A DNA stretch of 64,000 bases from an uncultured Bacteroidales bacterium (lineage in GTDB: Bacteria; Bacteroidota; Bacteroidia; Bacteroidales; Paludibacteraceae): positions 1 to 64,000 of the forward strand of contig CADCEV010000007.1 of assembly GCA_902800525.1 (NCBI GenBank). The letters run 5' to 3'. A program made the translations under genes and the position numbers. Shown one piece after another: positions 43,108 to 51,125 of this stretch. The notes under the pieces were generated by a model. The model was not told the DNA's origin. It saw only the letters and a list, made by a program, of their open reading frames with translations, and made no database searches. Numbering within the stretch: the first letter of the stretch is position 1; each line of letters starts with the position of its first letter.

Positions 43108-44442
43108 TTATTCTAAATTTTCGCAATAATAAATCGTTATACAACCTAAGTTTCGAAGTTGCTCCTTCAACTCATCGCGCATATACCGGTAGGTCTTGCC
43201 CCCATGAAGCTGCTTGATCAGTTTCTCGCGCAGGTCTGCGTCGCGTACCGTATCTATAATAGTGAGCACCTCATCCCTACCCTCAAACTCCACACTCGAT
43301 AACCGGTATCGCAACTCCGCCCAGCTTTCGCCGCCGTTACAGAGTTCAAACTGATCATCCCGCAGCGGGTAGATACTCTGCATGTATTCCTTCAGAGAGA
43401 CTGCACGGGATGCCGCCAAACGATCGTTATAAGCACGTTTGCCGTCAAACGACGCAAAACCTACTATCCGCACCTTCGTAATACGCATCGTCGAGTCCTC
43501 TATCGCTTCTCCTAAAATCCGCATGATACTATCCATCTGCATGTTGTTCGCCAGATAGTCGCGGTCCATTTTCGTGGCATTCACCTCAAAGAACATAAAC
43601 ACATTCCGTGGGTCCGCACTGAGCGCTTGATTCGGATCATACGCCTCGTACGACTCTTCATTGCGGAAAAGACGGCTACGGAGACGATGCATCGCTTCTG
43701 CCTGCACCTCAAACAACGGTACACTCGGCTCCAATGGTGCAATGTCCTCAAAGACAATCGTGGTGTCCAACGGCGCTATCTCCTCATAAACAGGCCTGTT
43801 ATCCAACAGTTCGCAATCACAGCGCCTTGCCATCGACTCTTCATTTCCTCCTAAAGGCACGGACAAGTTAACTCCCAACTTAGGCAATACGAACCACCTT
43901 CCGCCGCGCGCCGTCTTATTTCCACAATGTTTACACTCAAACTGATCATACCAGCTGTAACCGGCATCCACTCCGCCTTCCAACTCCACACTGAAATGCG
44001 GAGAAATAGCGAAATGCCATCCGTAGCTGATTCCCGCCATTACCGCATCACCCTGATAGCGGCTGTCCTTCACCTGCTTATACATCCAGCTTACCGGCCA
44101 TGCCGCACCCGCTACATTATAGTGGGCATACGCCGCATTGAACGATATGAAATCGCGATGAAACACATTGCAAAACCAATACCTCGGAGCTATCCATGCC
44201 GATACATGGCGCCATTTCGGGAACTTCTTGTCATCCAGCGGGAACGGATTAAAACCGGCTCCTATCTCCAAACTCCATCGTTTGGCTAACTTTACCTCCA
44301 CCTCCAGGTTCGGAGTCAGAGCGGCATCATACACAAGGTTATTCTTCAGTGCAACCACTTCGGTAGCCTCCGCCATACCCTTCATCGGAAACAGCGAAAA
44401 CATACTGACGAATACACCAAAAATAATCTTTTTTACTTCCAT
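43108..44442 (-). CDS. DUF3575 / OmpA-like outer-membrane protein, first gene of the fimbrial operon
   Basis: A 444-residue product with a signal peptide (IIFGVFVSMFSLFPMKGMA). The DUF3575 beta-barrel half follows (ALKNNLVYDAALTPNLEVEV, WSLEIGAGFNPFP, HVSAWIAPRYWF), to about residue 205. A linker with paired APLDTTIVFEDIAPL motifs leads to an OmpA-like C-terminal domain (VRIVGFASFDGKRAYNDRLA, SRAVSLKEYM), usually peptidoglycan-binding. Such proteins commonly accompany Bacteroides fimbrial operons and may form the outer-membrane platform. Its promoter carries the paired 12-bp boxes also found before the AraC-type regulator, which places the whole operon under that regulator by inference. Confidence 0.85.
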   Translation of the reverse strand: MEVKKIIFGVFVSMFSLFPMKGMAEATEVVALKNNLVYDAALTPNLEVEVKLAKRWSLEIGAGFNPFPLDDKKFPKWRHVSAWIAPRYWFCNVFHRDFISFNAAYAHYNVAGAAWPVSWMYKQVKDSRYQGDAVMAGISYGWHFAISPHFSVELEGGVDAGYSWYDQFECKHCGNKTARGGRWFVLPKLGVNLSVPLGGNEESMARRCDCELLDNRPVYEEIAPLDTTIVFEDIAPLEPSVPLFEVQAEAMHRLRSRLFRNEESYEAYDPNQALSADPRNVFMFFEVNATKMDRDYLANNMQMDSIMRILGEAIEDSTMRITKVRIVGFASFDGKRAYNDRLAASRAVSLKEYMQSIYPLRDDQFELCNGGESWAELRYRLSSVEFEGRDEVLTIIDTVRDADLREKLIKQLHGGKTYRYMRDELKEQLRNLGCITIYYCENLE

Positions 44443-44512
44443 AATGATACCTTTTGAAGGATTTTGTGTTCCAAAAACGTTATCTTTTGCGGTTTTTATA
44501 TAAAAAACGATG

Positions 44513-44544
44513 CAAAAGTACTAAAACTTTGCCATTTATGCAAT
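44513..44544 (-). promoter_or_regulatory. fimbrial operon promoter
   Basis: TACTTTTG (44520-44513), 20-nt spacer, ATTG (44544-44541). The -33 box deviates from TTTG in the same way as in the regulator's own promoter, consistent with dependence on an activator. The leader is about 65 nt. Confidence 0.75.
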
Positions 44545-44564
44545 AGCAAAGTGAAAATATTGCA

Positions 44565-44607
44565 TTAGAGTTGAATGAAAACCGAAAATATTGATTTAAA
44601 GTCGAAT
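44565..44607 (-). promoter_or_regulatory. paired operator boxes at the fimbrial promoter
   Basis: TTAGAGTTGAAT (44565-44576) and TTAAAGTCGAAT (44596-44607), starts 31 bp apart in the same orientation, the near one 20 bp from the -33 box. The spacing is the same at 46281-46323. A further ATTCGAC/ATTCAAT pair lies at 44640-44653. Confidence 0.8.
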
Positions 44608-44693
44608 GACTCAGTAAATATGAGACATAAAAAACCAATATTCGACATTCAATTTCCTCAATTGGACACTTCTCAAAATTGCTTTATTTTGAT

Positions 44694-46067
44694 TTAGAGT
44701 CCAGAAGTGCCCTTTAATTTCCACTCGGTCGGACTAATACCTGTTTCGCGTGCAAATACACGGCCGAACATCGTCTGGGAGGTGAAACCGCATTGCTCCG
44801 CTATCTCCTGGAACATCATGTCCGGATTTTCACGCATCATTTGTTTCGCTTCCTCTATGCGATAGCGCATCACGTATTGATAGAAATTACACCCGAACTC
44901 CGCTTTGAGGAACTGAGACATATAGGTACGGTTCAACGGAACCACCTCGCGCAAATCCTGTGCCTTGAAATCCGCATTCAGATACGGCTTCTCTCGCCGC
45001 ATCCATTCCTCCAATGCGGCACGATATTCCGCATAACTCTCATTCGTCACCTCGTTCATCTCATTCATATCATCTTCTATAATACTTTCCTCAATTTGGT
45101 TTCCGGCTTTCGGTGTCGGACTTTGCGTTATCGCGCCTTCGTTTTCCGCCTTTGCCGTGGATATAGCTTCTGTGACATTTGCCTCTTTTACCTTTGGGCT
45201 GTCCGTAGATGCGGTTTCCTGCGGTTTGGATAGTAACGGCTTTTCTACCGGCCTAACCGCCACTTTGAGCTTTCTTCTTTGCGAGGCACGGACGTTCACC
45301 GCTTCCCACGGATCAGGACGGAATAATACCTTCTCCGTGCTGCAAAAGAGTACAAAGAACAGCAACCATTCTTGCGTGAACGTGCGGGTAAGCGTATTGT
45401 TGAAACACATGTATGTGAAAGATACACCCACTACCAATACCATCACTAAATACTGCACAATCCATTGTGTATCAATATTCTCCATGGACGAGTAGTTATC
45501 CTCGCACCACTGCCTGTAAGCACGGATATGGCGGAACAACATGATCACATAAATCACCGGATAGAATGCCAATATCAATCGCAAATCCGTGTCTGTCACC
45601 TCGTCTATGGCGCCGATAATCAATACCGGCAGTAATTGCAATAGGGCTCTCTTCCAGTTCAGCCAACGGGGACGAAGCAACTCCGTCGGATAAGCTAACA
45701 GCAACCACGCAAAGATGTTTCCGAACACCATTTCCCAGCCGCTTATGCTCATCAACCCCTCGGCTACACCGAAAGCATGGTAATACATCCTGATCCACAA
45801 ACCTATTGTCAGCAGCGCCGTCCATATGACATAACAAAGAGATACTAACTTGCGCACCCGTATCCCGTCGTTATGTTTATAGATGATCCATGCGCCGCAT
45901 CCGCAGAAACTGATCAGAAAACAATTCATCGCCGGACTTACTATCCCGATGAAAATGTCTTCCGGGATAAGCGGGGCTAACATATTGCTTGCTACTACTA
46001 CGATGGAAAGCACTAAACCAAAAAGAAACTCCGAACCGTATTCGGAGAAATAATAGCGAAGATCCAT
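44694..46067 (-). CDS. membrane-bound AraC-family transcriptional regulator
   Basis: From the ATG at 46067 the product has 457 residues. The N-terminal half is a membrane domain with seven or eight hydrophobic helices (for example FGLVLSIVVVASNMLAPLIP, YLVMVLVVGVSFTYMCF), ending near residue 225. A charged, low-complexity linker follows. The C-terminal AraC/XylS DNA-binding domain starts around residue 365: a first helix-turn-helix (LREVVPLNRTYMSQFLKAEF) and a second (FQEIAEQCGFTSQTMFGRVF) closing with TGISPTEWK. This 7TM-HTH layout is frequent in Bacteroidetes. It lies next to the fimbrial operon, and its promoter has the same operator geometry, so autoregulation and control of the operon are inferred. 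The start codon is preceded by G10. Upstream starts at 46109 (GTG, in frame with G10) and 46219 (ATG, in frame only with G11 or G8) could make longer forms. Confidence 0.88.
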   Translation of the reverse strand: MDLRYYFSEYGSEFLFGLVLSIVVVASNMLAPLIPEDIFIGIVSPAMNCFLISFCGCGAWIIYKHNDGIRVRKLVSLCYVIWTALLTIGLWIRMYYHAFGVAEGLMSISGWEMVFGNIFAWLLLAYPTELLRPRWLNWKRALLQLLPVLIIGAIDEVTDTDLRLILAFYPVIYVIMLFRHIRAYRQWCEDNYSSMENIDTQWIVQYLVMVLVVGVSFTYMCFNNTLTRTFTQEWLLFFVLFCSTEKVLFRPDPWEAVNVRASQRRKLKVAVRPVEKPLLSKPQETASTDSPKVKEANVTEAISTAKAENEGAITQSPTPKAGNQIEESIIEDDMNEMNEVTNESYAEYRAALEEWMRREKPYLNADFKAQDLREVVPLNRTYMSQFLKAEFGCNFYQYVMRYRIEEAKQMMRENPDMMFQEIAEQCGFTSQTMFGRVFARETGISPTEWKLKGTSGL

Positions 46068-46219
46068 TTTACCCCCCCCCCATTTACGTAATTCGCAGAT
46101 TTTGTGCACTCTAACTCACTTTCTTCTTCAATCATTGCTTTTCCCTTTCGTTCCTCTAACTTTCTCATTTTAGCCCTCATCAGACAAAAAACATATACAA
46201 AAATTTGTATAATATTCAT
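46013..46219 (-). other. upstream reading frame crossing the G tract (68 codons)
   Basis: The first ATG of the regulator's transcript (46219) lies about 5 nt from the predicted start point. It opens a frame beginning MNIIQIFVYVFC and including the basic stretch MRAKMRKLEERKGKA. With ten Gs the frame passes the regulator's ATG out of phase and stops at 46013. One more G (or two fewer) fuses it in frame to the regulator, adding about 51 residues. Whether it is translated is unknown. Confidence 0.5.
46072..46081 (-). repeat. G10 homopolymer 4 bp before the regulator start codon
   Basis: Ten consecutive Gs on the coding strand between an upstream ATG triplet (AT plus the first G) and TAAAATG. 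With ten Gs the mini-frame reads ATG GGG GGG GGG TAA. It is the only long G/C homopolymer noticed in the window. Confidence 0.9.
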
Positions 46220-46228
46220 TTCCGACTG

Positions 46229-46260
46229 CAAAGTTACTAATTTTTGGCGAAAAAAACAAT
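46229..46260 (-). promoter_or_regulatory. promoter of the AraC-type regulator
   Basis: TAACTTTG (46236-46229), 20-nt spacer, ATTG (46260-46257), the same weak -33 as the fimbrial promoter. Confidence 0.75.
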
Positions 46261-46280
46261 AGTTTTGTGCAAAAATTGTT

Positions 46281-46323
46281 TTAAAGTCGAATAAAACCCC
46301 GATTTTTTGTATTAAAGTCGAAT
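46281..46323 (-). promoter_or_regulatory. paired operator boxes at the regulator promoter
   Basis: TTAAAGTCGAAT at 46281-46292 and again at 46312-46323, 31 bp apart, the near one 20 bp from the -33 box. The identical geometry to 44565-44607 argues for one binding protein. Confidence 0.8.
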
Positions 46324-46432
46324 GAAAAACCGTTTTTCCTTTATAAAAATAGAACGAGAGCGACCATTCAGCCACTCTCGCGCCACTCTCGCGACATCCT
46401 GGCATTTTGTACTTCGTTCATCAAAAATACGC

Positions 46433-46573
46433 TGAGCGTAATTTTTTTTTATCAAAAATACACACTGAGCGTAAAATTCAAAAGTCACAAATACACACTG
46501 AGCGTAAAATTCAAAAGTCACAAATACACACTGAGCGTAAAATTTAAAACCTCAAAATAGTCTCTGAGCGTAA
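46433..46573. repeat. 33-bp tandem repeat, five copies
   Basis: TGAGCGTAA begins at 46433, 46466, 46499, 46532 and 46565, an exact 33-bp period. The middle copies are nearly identical over the full unit (CACAAATACACACTGAGCGT then AAAATTCAAAAGT); the outer ones have diverged. It lies between the mgtC stop and the regulator promoter. Without unique spacers it is not a CRISPR array. It may be a binding array, a minisatellite, or a transcribed element; the period is a multiple of both three bases and the helical turn. Confidence 0.9.
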
Positions 46574-46581
46574 AATTCACC

Positions 46582-47025
46582 TCATTTCTTTCCCTCATGT
46601 TCAGGGTGATCTTCGTGCTTGAGGTGTTTGAATAGTACGTTCACTCCGATTATAGCCACCGTACCCAACACCGCCTCAGCGAACATGCCAAATCCGCACA
46701 AGCATCCTATAGCCGCAGCGCACCACACGGTAGCGGCGGTGGTGAGACCCTTGATAGTATCGCCGTCCTTAAATATAATTCCGGCGCCTAAGAAACCGAT
46801 ACCCGACACAACTTGGGCAATGATACGGCTGTTATCTCCGCCTGTAATACTTGGTGACATCAGCACATACAGTGCGCTACCGATAGCAATCAGCGAAATA
46901 GTCCGTGTGCCCACCACTTTGCCGTGTCGTTCCCGTTCCATTCCGATCAGATACCCTAACCCCGTCGCCAAAACAATCTTCGTCACCACCGTCAACCAAT
47001 CCGTTTGTAAAAAAGAATCTATCAT
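46582..47025 (-). CDS. MgtC/SapB family membrane protein
   Basis: A 147-residue inner-membrane protein with about four helices. The family signature is GYLIGMERERHGKVVGTRT near residue 24, then SRIIAQVVSGIGFLGAGIIF near 67 and GLTTAATVWCAAAIGCLCG. In other bacteria MgtC inhibits the F1Fo ATPase and supports survival in low magnesium; many Bacteroidetes copies are of unknown role. It is the last gene of a six-gene minus-strand run and starts 5 nt after the phosphatase gene. The histidine-rich tail (KHEDHPEHEGKK) may be metal-related, an inference only. Confidence 0.9.
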   Translation of the reverse strand: MIDSFLQTDWLTVVTKIVLATGLGYLIGMERERHGKVVGTRTISLIAIGSALYVLMSPSITGGDNSRIIAQVVSGIGFLGAGIIFKDGDTIKGLTTAATVWCAAAIGCLCGFGMFAEAVLGTVAIIGVNVLFKHLKHEDHPEHEGKK

Positions 47026-47030
47026 AAATT

Positions 47031-47483
47031 TTAATAATTTATCAATTTAGCCAATATAGCTTCGCAAGAAGCATAAATATCGCGATAGGCAGCTTCGAAA
47101 TCGCGGGTATACCATGGATCGGAGACGTCACGATCTACGCCTGTCCATTGCATCATCAGAGAGACTTGGGGCGTAACACAAGGCAGCCACCTCAAGTTAC
47201 TATGATCGGCACAGATAATATAGTCAAAACTCCCGATTTCATCGGAAGAAATGCGCCGGGCAGCATGATGATCAAAAGGAATACCATGTTCGCGTAGTTT
47301 GGCTTTTGCCGGAGGGTATATATCATTACCGATTTCTTCGGAAGAAACCGCAGCGGATGACACTTCAAAACGATCTTCCACACCGGCTTTTTGAGCCAGA
47401 TATTTGAAGATGTATTCCGCCATCGGTGAGCGGCAGATATTGCCATGACAGACAAATACTATACGTAAACGGGCTCTATTCAT
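47031..47483 (-). CDS. low-molecular-weight protein tyrosine phosphatase
   Basis: Removes phosphate from protein tyrosines; cytoplasmic. The 150-residue product has the P-loop CHGNICRS at residues 12-19 (nucleophile C12, phosphate-binding R18) and the general-acid loop DPWY near residue 122. The length is standard. Its first 8 nt overlap the end of recJ, which implies coupled translation. Substrates are unknown; no tyrosine kinase or capsule locus is adjacent. In relatives such enzymes often act on exopolysaccharide kinases, which cannot be assumed here. Confidence 0.93.
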   Translation of the reverse strand: MNRARLRIVFVCHGNICRSPMAEYIFKYLAQKAGVEDRFEVSSAAVSSEEIGNDIYPPAKAKLREHGIPFDHHAARRISSDEIGSFDYIICADHSNLRWLPCVTPQVSLMMQWTGVDRDVSDPWYTRDFEAAYRDIYASCEAILAKLINY

Positions 47484-49191
47484 TGATTTTAATATCTTGT
47501 GCGTTCATCTGGAGCGTTGTGCGACCGCGATAGGTGTTTTCCTCCAGATAGAAACATATATCTACGGGGTTGCCGTTTTGTATATGGGCAGCTTTGTCAC
47601 CCTGACCGAACGCGATACCGTCCATCGCCACGATGCGGTCCGTCACGTCCAGATGCAGGTGTTTGCCCTCGCTTACGGCACGCGTATTGCGGTTATTGAT
47701 CAGGTGGCGGCAGAGGAACAAGGGGCGCTCGTTTCCGGGACCGAAAGGCTCCAGGCACTGAAGGATCTTGTACATTTTCCAATTCATATCGCTCAACTCC
47801 ACCTCCGCCTCTATATCAAGGGTCGGCACTTGTTGCTCGGGCGTTATATGCGCCGCCACATATTCCTCGAAACGACGTTTGAACTCCGGCAGGTCCGCTT
47901 TGTGCATACTCAGTCCGGCAGCGAACTTGTGTCCGCCGAAGTTCGTTAATAGGTCACGGCAGGAGTCGATAGCGGTATAGATATCAAAATCGCTGACCGA
48001 ACGGGCACTTCCGCTGATGATATCACCCTCTCCGGCGGTGAGCACGATAGTGGGGCGATAGAAGGTCTCGGTGAGCCTGCTGGCGGCTATTCCCACTACC
48101 CCTTTATGCCACTCCGGCGAAAAGACCACAGTAGTGAATTTCTCCGAATTCATCGGATCTTTTTGGAGTTGCTCCAATGCTTCATCGGTTGTTTTGGAAT
48201 CAAAATCCCGGCGGTCCTGATTATAGGAATCAATATCTTTGGCAAACTGCAAAGCCGCTTCTGCATCATCGGTGATCAGGAGCCGAACAGCCTCCGCGCC
48301 GCTTTTGATTCGTCCTGCGGCATTGATGCGCGGACCGAACTTGAACACCAGATCGGTCATCGTGACCGTCTTGCCTGCTATACCCGCTACTTCCATGATT
48401 GCCTGTACACCCACGGAAGGCGCGGCGTTGAGAGCTCTCAGACCATAGAACGCCAAGATACGGTTCTCACCCGTCAGGGGCACTATATCAGAAGCAATGG
48501 ACATCGCCAAGAGCGGCAACAGGCGATAGACCTCCTGCGGCGCGATACCGCGACGCTGCGCATAAGCCTGTACTAACTTGAAGCCCACACCGCATCCCGA
48601 CAGTTCCTTATAAGGATAGAGACAGTCGGCGCGCTTCATATTGAGCACGGCTACTGTCCGGGGAATGACCTCACCCGGCGTATGGTGGTCGCAGATGATA
48701 AAGTCTATACCCAATGACGTGGCATACTCCATCTTATCCACCGCCTTGATACCGCAATCCAGCGCGATGACCAGCGTACAGCCTTTCTCTTTGGCGGTGT
48801 CGATACCTTTGGTGGATATACCATAGCCCTCGGTATAACGATCGGGGATATAATAGACCAAATTATCCGTTTGGGTTTTGAGGAACGAATACATCAGCGC
48901 GACCGCCGTCGTTCCATCGACATCATAATCGCCATAGACCATGATCCGCTCGTGTCTGTCTATGGCAAGGCAGAGCCGGTCCACCGCGGCGGTCATATCC
49001 CGCATCAGGAAGGGGTCATGCAAGCTATCCAGCGACGGACGTATATACGCACGAGCCTCCGCCGCCGTACGAATACCGCGGTCTGCCAAAATCCGTCCGG
49101 CTACCGGCGAGATCTCTAGCTCCGCACTCAGCTTCTGCGCCGTAGCCTCTTCCTCCGCCGTCAGCGTTTTTATGTTCCAGTTAATTTCCAA
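47476..49191 (-). CDS. recJ: single-stranded-DNA-specific exonuclease RecJ
   Basis: Degrades single-stranded DNA 5' to 3' in recombination and mismatch repair. The 571-residue protein belongs to the DHH phosphoesterase family. Motif I YGDYDVDGTTA is at about residue 82, the DHH motif (ICDHHTPGE) at about 163, and the DHHA1-type block (GGHKFAAGLSMH) near 415. The C-terminal OB-like domain ends DICFYLEENTYRGRTTLQMN. The size matches typical RecJ. It lies upstream of, and overlaps by 8 nt, the phosphatase gene. The upstream border (49195-49275) is repeat-rich. Confidence 0.95.
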   Translation of the reverse strand: MEINWNIKTLTAEEEATAQKLSAELEISPVAGRILADRGIRTAAEARAYIRPSLDSLHDPFLMRDMTAAVDRLCLAIDRHERIMVYGDYDVDGTTAVALMYSFLKTQTDNLVYYIPDRYTEGYGISTKGIDTAKEKGCTLVIALDCGIKAVDKMEYATSLGIDFIICDHHTPGEVIPRTVAVLNMKRADCLYPYKELSGCGVGFKLVQAYAQRRGIAPQEVYRLLPLLAMSIASDIVPLTGENRILAFYGLRALNAAPSVGVQAIMEVAGIAGKTVTMTDLVFKFGPRINAAGRIKSGAEAVRLLITDDAEAALQFAKDIDSYNQDRRDFDSKTTDEALEQLQKDPMNSEKFTTVVFSPEWHKGVVGIAASRLTETFYRPTIVLTAGEGDIISGSARSVSDFDIYTAIDSCRDLLTNFGGHKFAAGLSMHKADLPEFKRRFEEYVAAHITPEQQVPTLDIEAEVELSDMNWKMYKILQCLEPFGPGNERPLFLCRHLINNRNTRAVSEGKHLHLDVTDRIVAMDGIAFGQGDKAAHIQNGNPVDICFYLEENTYRGRTTLQMNAQDIKINE

Positions 49192-49194
49192 TTT

Positions 49195-49275
49195 CTTTCA
49201 ACTATCAAGATTTTCGCTTGCCGAAAATAATCGTTCGAGCGAAGCGAGATAAGAACTTTCAACTTTCAACTATCT
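49195..49275. repeat. repeats and hairpin between the amidase and recJ genes
   Basis: TTTCAACTATCAA and AACTTTCAAC units flank a C/G-richer stretch. The last residues and stop of the amidase gene (EIVES) are part of the repeat. Confidence 0.7.
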
Positions 49276-50041
49276 CATACCCGTCTCCCTCCTGCCACTG
49301 AGGCAGTACTTCCCGGAAATGCCGTAGTTTCTCGATAGAGAGATCGACGATGCGTGTTGCGCCCTCGTAGTCCTCAAAACCGGCGACATCTTTGAGCCAT
49401 GTGTCATAGGCGGCGGAGTGGCCGTTGTAGTCCAACTGCATACCGTCCACACCCACCATGTTCACTCCCACGGCATAGCAGTGGTTTTCTGCCGCCCTCG
49501 CGGGCAGGAGTACATCCCAATACTGGATGCGGATAGTAGGCCAACAAGCCACACAGACCAAGATATCATACATATTCGTCTTGTCCTGTCGTAACCAAAC
49601 GGGGAAACGCAGGTCATAACAAACCGCCAGACGAATCTTCACACCTCGGTACTCAAAGATCGTACGTTGTGTACCGGGTGTAAAGAAATCCGCCTCTCCG
49701 CCGGAGCGGTAGAGATGATGTTTGTCGTAATACTGCGGTGTATCGTTCGGTCGGAAGATGAATCCGCGGTTATACAGTTTGCCATGGTCGGTAGCCATCA
49801 TCGAGCCGATGATCGCCATCTGATGGGTATCCGCCATGTGCTGAAGCGCCAGCGAACTCTCGCCGGTAAGCCATTCATCCGCCAAACCGGGACGGTCGGT
49901 GCAAAAACCGGTGGTGAACATCTCCGGCACAACCGCTATATCCGCTTGTCCGGCTATAGCCCGCAGGCGTTCGTCCAAAAGACCTAAATTCGCCTTCGGA
50001 TCCGCCCATTGTATCGGGTATTGTAACAGTGCTATTCTCAC
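49259..50041 (-). CDS. nitrilase-superfamily amidase (omega-amidase type)
   Basis: A 260-residue carbon-nitrogen hydrolase. The catalytic triad fits: glutamate in VVPEMFTTGF near residue 42, lysine in YYDKHHLYRSGGE near 107, and cysteine in AVCYDLRFPVWLR near 141. The pattern GGEADFFTPG before the nucleophile block resembles YafV/Nit2-type omega-amidases, which hydrolyse alpha-ketoglutaramate and ketosuccinamate as metabolite repair. Cytoplasmic. It lies between floA and recJ in the same run, without clear functional link. Confidence 0.88.
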   Translation of the reverse strand: MRIALLQYPIQWADPKANLGLLDERLRAIAGQADIAVVPEMFTTGFCTDRPGLADEWLTGESSLALQHMADTHQMAIIGSMMATDHGKLYNRGFIFRPNDTPQYYDKHHLYRSGGEADFFTPGTQRTIFEYRGVKIRLAVCYDLRFPVWLRQDKTNMYDILVCVACWPTIRIQYWDVLLPARAAENHCYAVGVNMVGVDGMQLDYNGHSAAYDTWLKDVAGFEDYEGATRIVDLSIEKLRHFREVLPQWQEGDGYEIVES

Positions 50042-50043
50042 TC

Positions 50044-50092
50044 TCTACTTCCTCAACTCAAACTCTCAACTATCAACTCTCAACTTTTCTTC
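50044..50092. repeat. short tandem repeats between floA and the amidase gene
   Basis: CAACTCAAACTCTCAACTAT and related 10-nt units. The final codons of floA (KKKS, stop) run into it. Confidence 0.75.
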
Positions 50093-51060
50093 TTGGAGGA
50101 AGTACCCGTTCCGGCGATGTTCTCGCGCATAGCGGTATCGGCTTGCATGTTCTGCATGCGATAGTAATCCATGATACCGAGGTTACCGTTCCGGAATGCC
50201 TCTGCCATAGCTTGCGGCACTAACGCCTCCGCCTCAATCACTTTGGCGCGCGCCTCCTGCGCTTTGGCTTTCATCTCCTGCTCGTTGGCGATAGCCATGG
50301 CACGACGCTCCTCGGCTTTGGCTTGCGCGATGTTCTTGTCCGCCTCGGCTTGATCCATCTGGAGCTGTGCACCGATGTTCTTACCTACATCAATATCCGC
50401 GATATCAATGGAGAGAATCTCGAATGCCGTTCCGTCATCCAGACCCTTGGAGAGCACTAATTTACTGATTGAATCGGGGTTTTCGAGCACCTGTTTGTGG
50501 CTCTCCGCCGAACCGATGGAGCTGACAATACCCTCACCTACACGCGCTAAGATCGTGTCCTCACCTGCGCCACCGACGAGTTGGCGGATGTTTGCACGTA
50601 CGGTCACACGCGCCTTGGCGATCAACTGAATACCGTCTTTCGCCACAGCAGCTACCGGCGGCGTATCAATCACACGGGGGTTAACGGACATCTGCACTGC
50701 CTCGAATACATCGCGGCCTGCCAGATCAATCGCCGTAGCCATCTGGAAAGAGAGGTCGATACCGGCTTTGTTAGCGGATACCAGGGCGTGTACCACGCGC
50801 TCGATGTGTCCGCCGGCGAGGTAGTGTGCCTCCAGACCGTCGCGTTTCACCTCCGTCAGACCCGCCTTGTGCGCCTCGATCATACAATTGACGATCTTTG
50901 CGGGCGGTACCTTACGGATTCGCATCAGGAAGAGTTGTACCAGACTGATGTGCACTCCGCTCACAGCAGCATTGATCCAGAGCATAAACGGCACATAATA
51001 GAAAAAGATACATAGCGCGATGGCTATGAGCGTAATTAAAACTACCGATAATGGTTCCAT
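50080..51060 (-). CDS. floA: flotillin-like protein FloA
   Basis: Scaffolds membrane microdomains and affects fluidity and membrane-protein assembly in relatives. From the ATG at 51060 the product has 326 residues. A hydrophobic N-terminal hairpin ([20 protein letters not shown]) precedes a soluble SPFH-like domain with the conserved [20 protein letters not shown] and [15 protein letters not shown] coiled-coil rich in A/E/K follows ([20 protein letters not shown]), and the C-terminus is Lys/Ser-rich. It follows a short nfeD-like gene, the classical pairing. The start three codons upstream is repeat/leader sequence and less likely. Confidence 0.93.
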   Translation of the reverse strand: MEPLSVVLITLIAIALCIFFYYVPFMLWINAAVSGVHISLVQLFLMRIRKVPPAKIVNCMIEAHKAGLTEVKRDGLEAHYLAGGHIERVVHALVSANKAGIDLSFQMATAIDLAGRDVFEAVQMSVNPRVIDTPPVAAVAKDGIQLIAKARVTVRANIRQLVGGAGEDTILARVGEGIVSSIGSAESHKQVLENPDSISKLVLSKGLDDGTAFEILSIDIADIDVGKNIGAQLQMDQAEADKNIAQAKAEERRAMAIANEQEMKAKAQEARAKVIEAEALVPQAMAEAFRNGNLGIMDYYRMQNMQADTAMRENIAGTGTSSKKKS

Positions 51061-51065
51061 AAACA

Positions 51066-51124
51066 ACAAATAATTTAATGGTTTAACAATTTAACAATTT
51101 AACGATTTAACGGTTTAACAATTC
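51066..51124. repeat. short tandem repeats between nfeD and floA
   Basis: At least five units of TTTAACAATT or TTTAACGATT fill nearly the whole gap between the two genes. Confidence 0.85.
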
Positions 51125-51125
51125 A

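Noticed and set aside
46433..46573. 33-bp repeats as a CRISPR array
   Set aside because: Units are contiguous without unique spacers and no cas genes are present.
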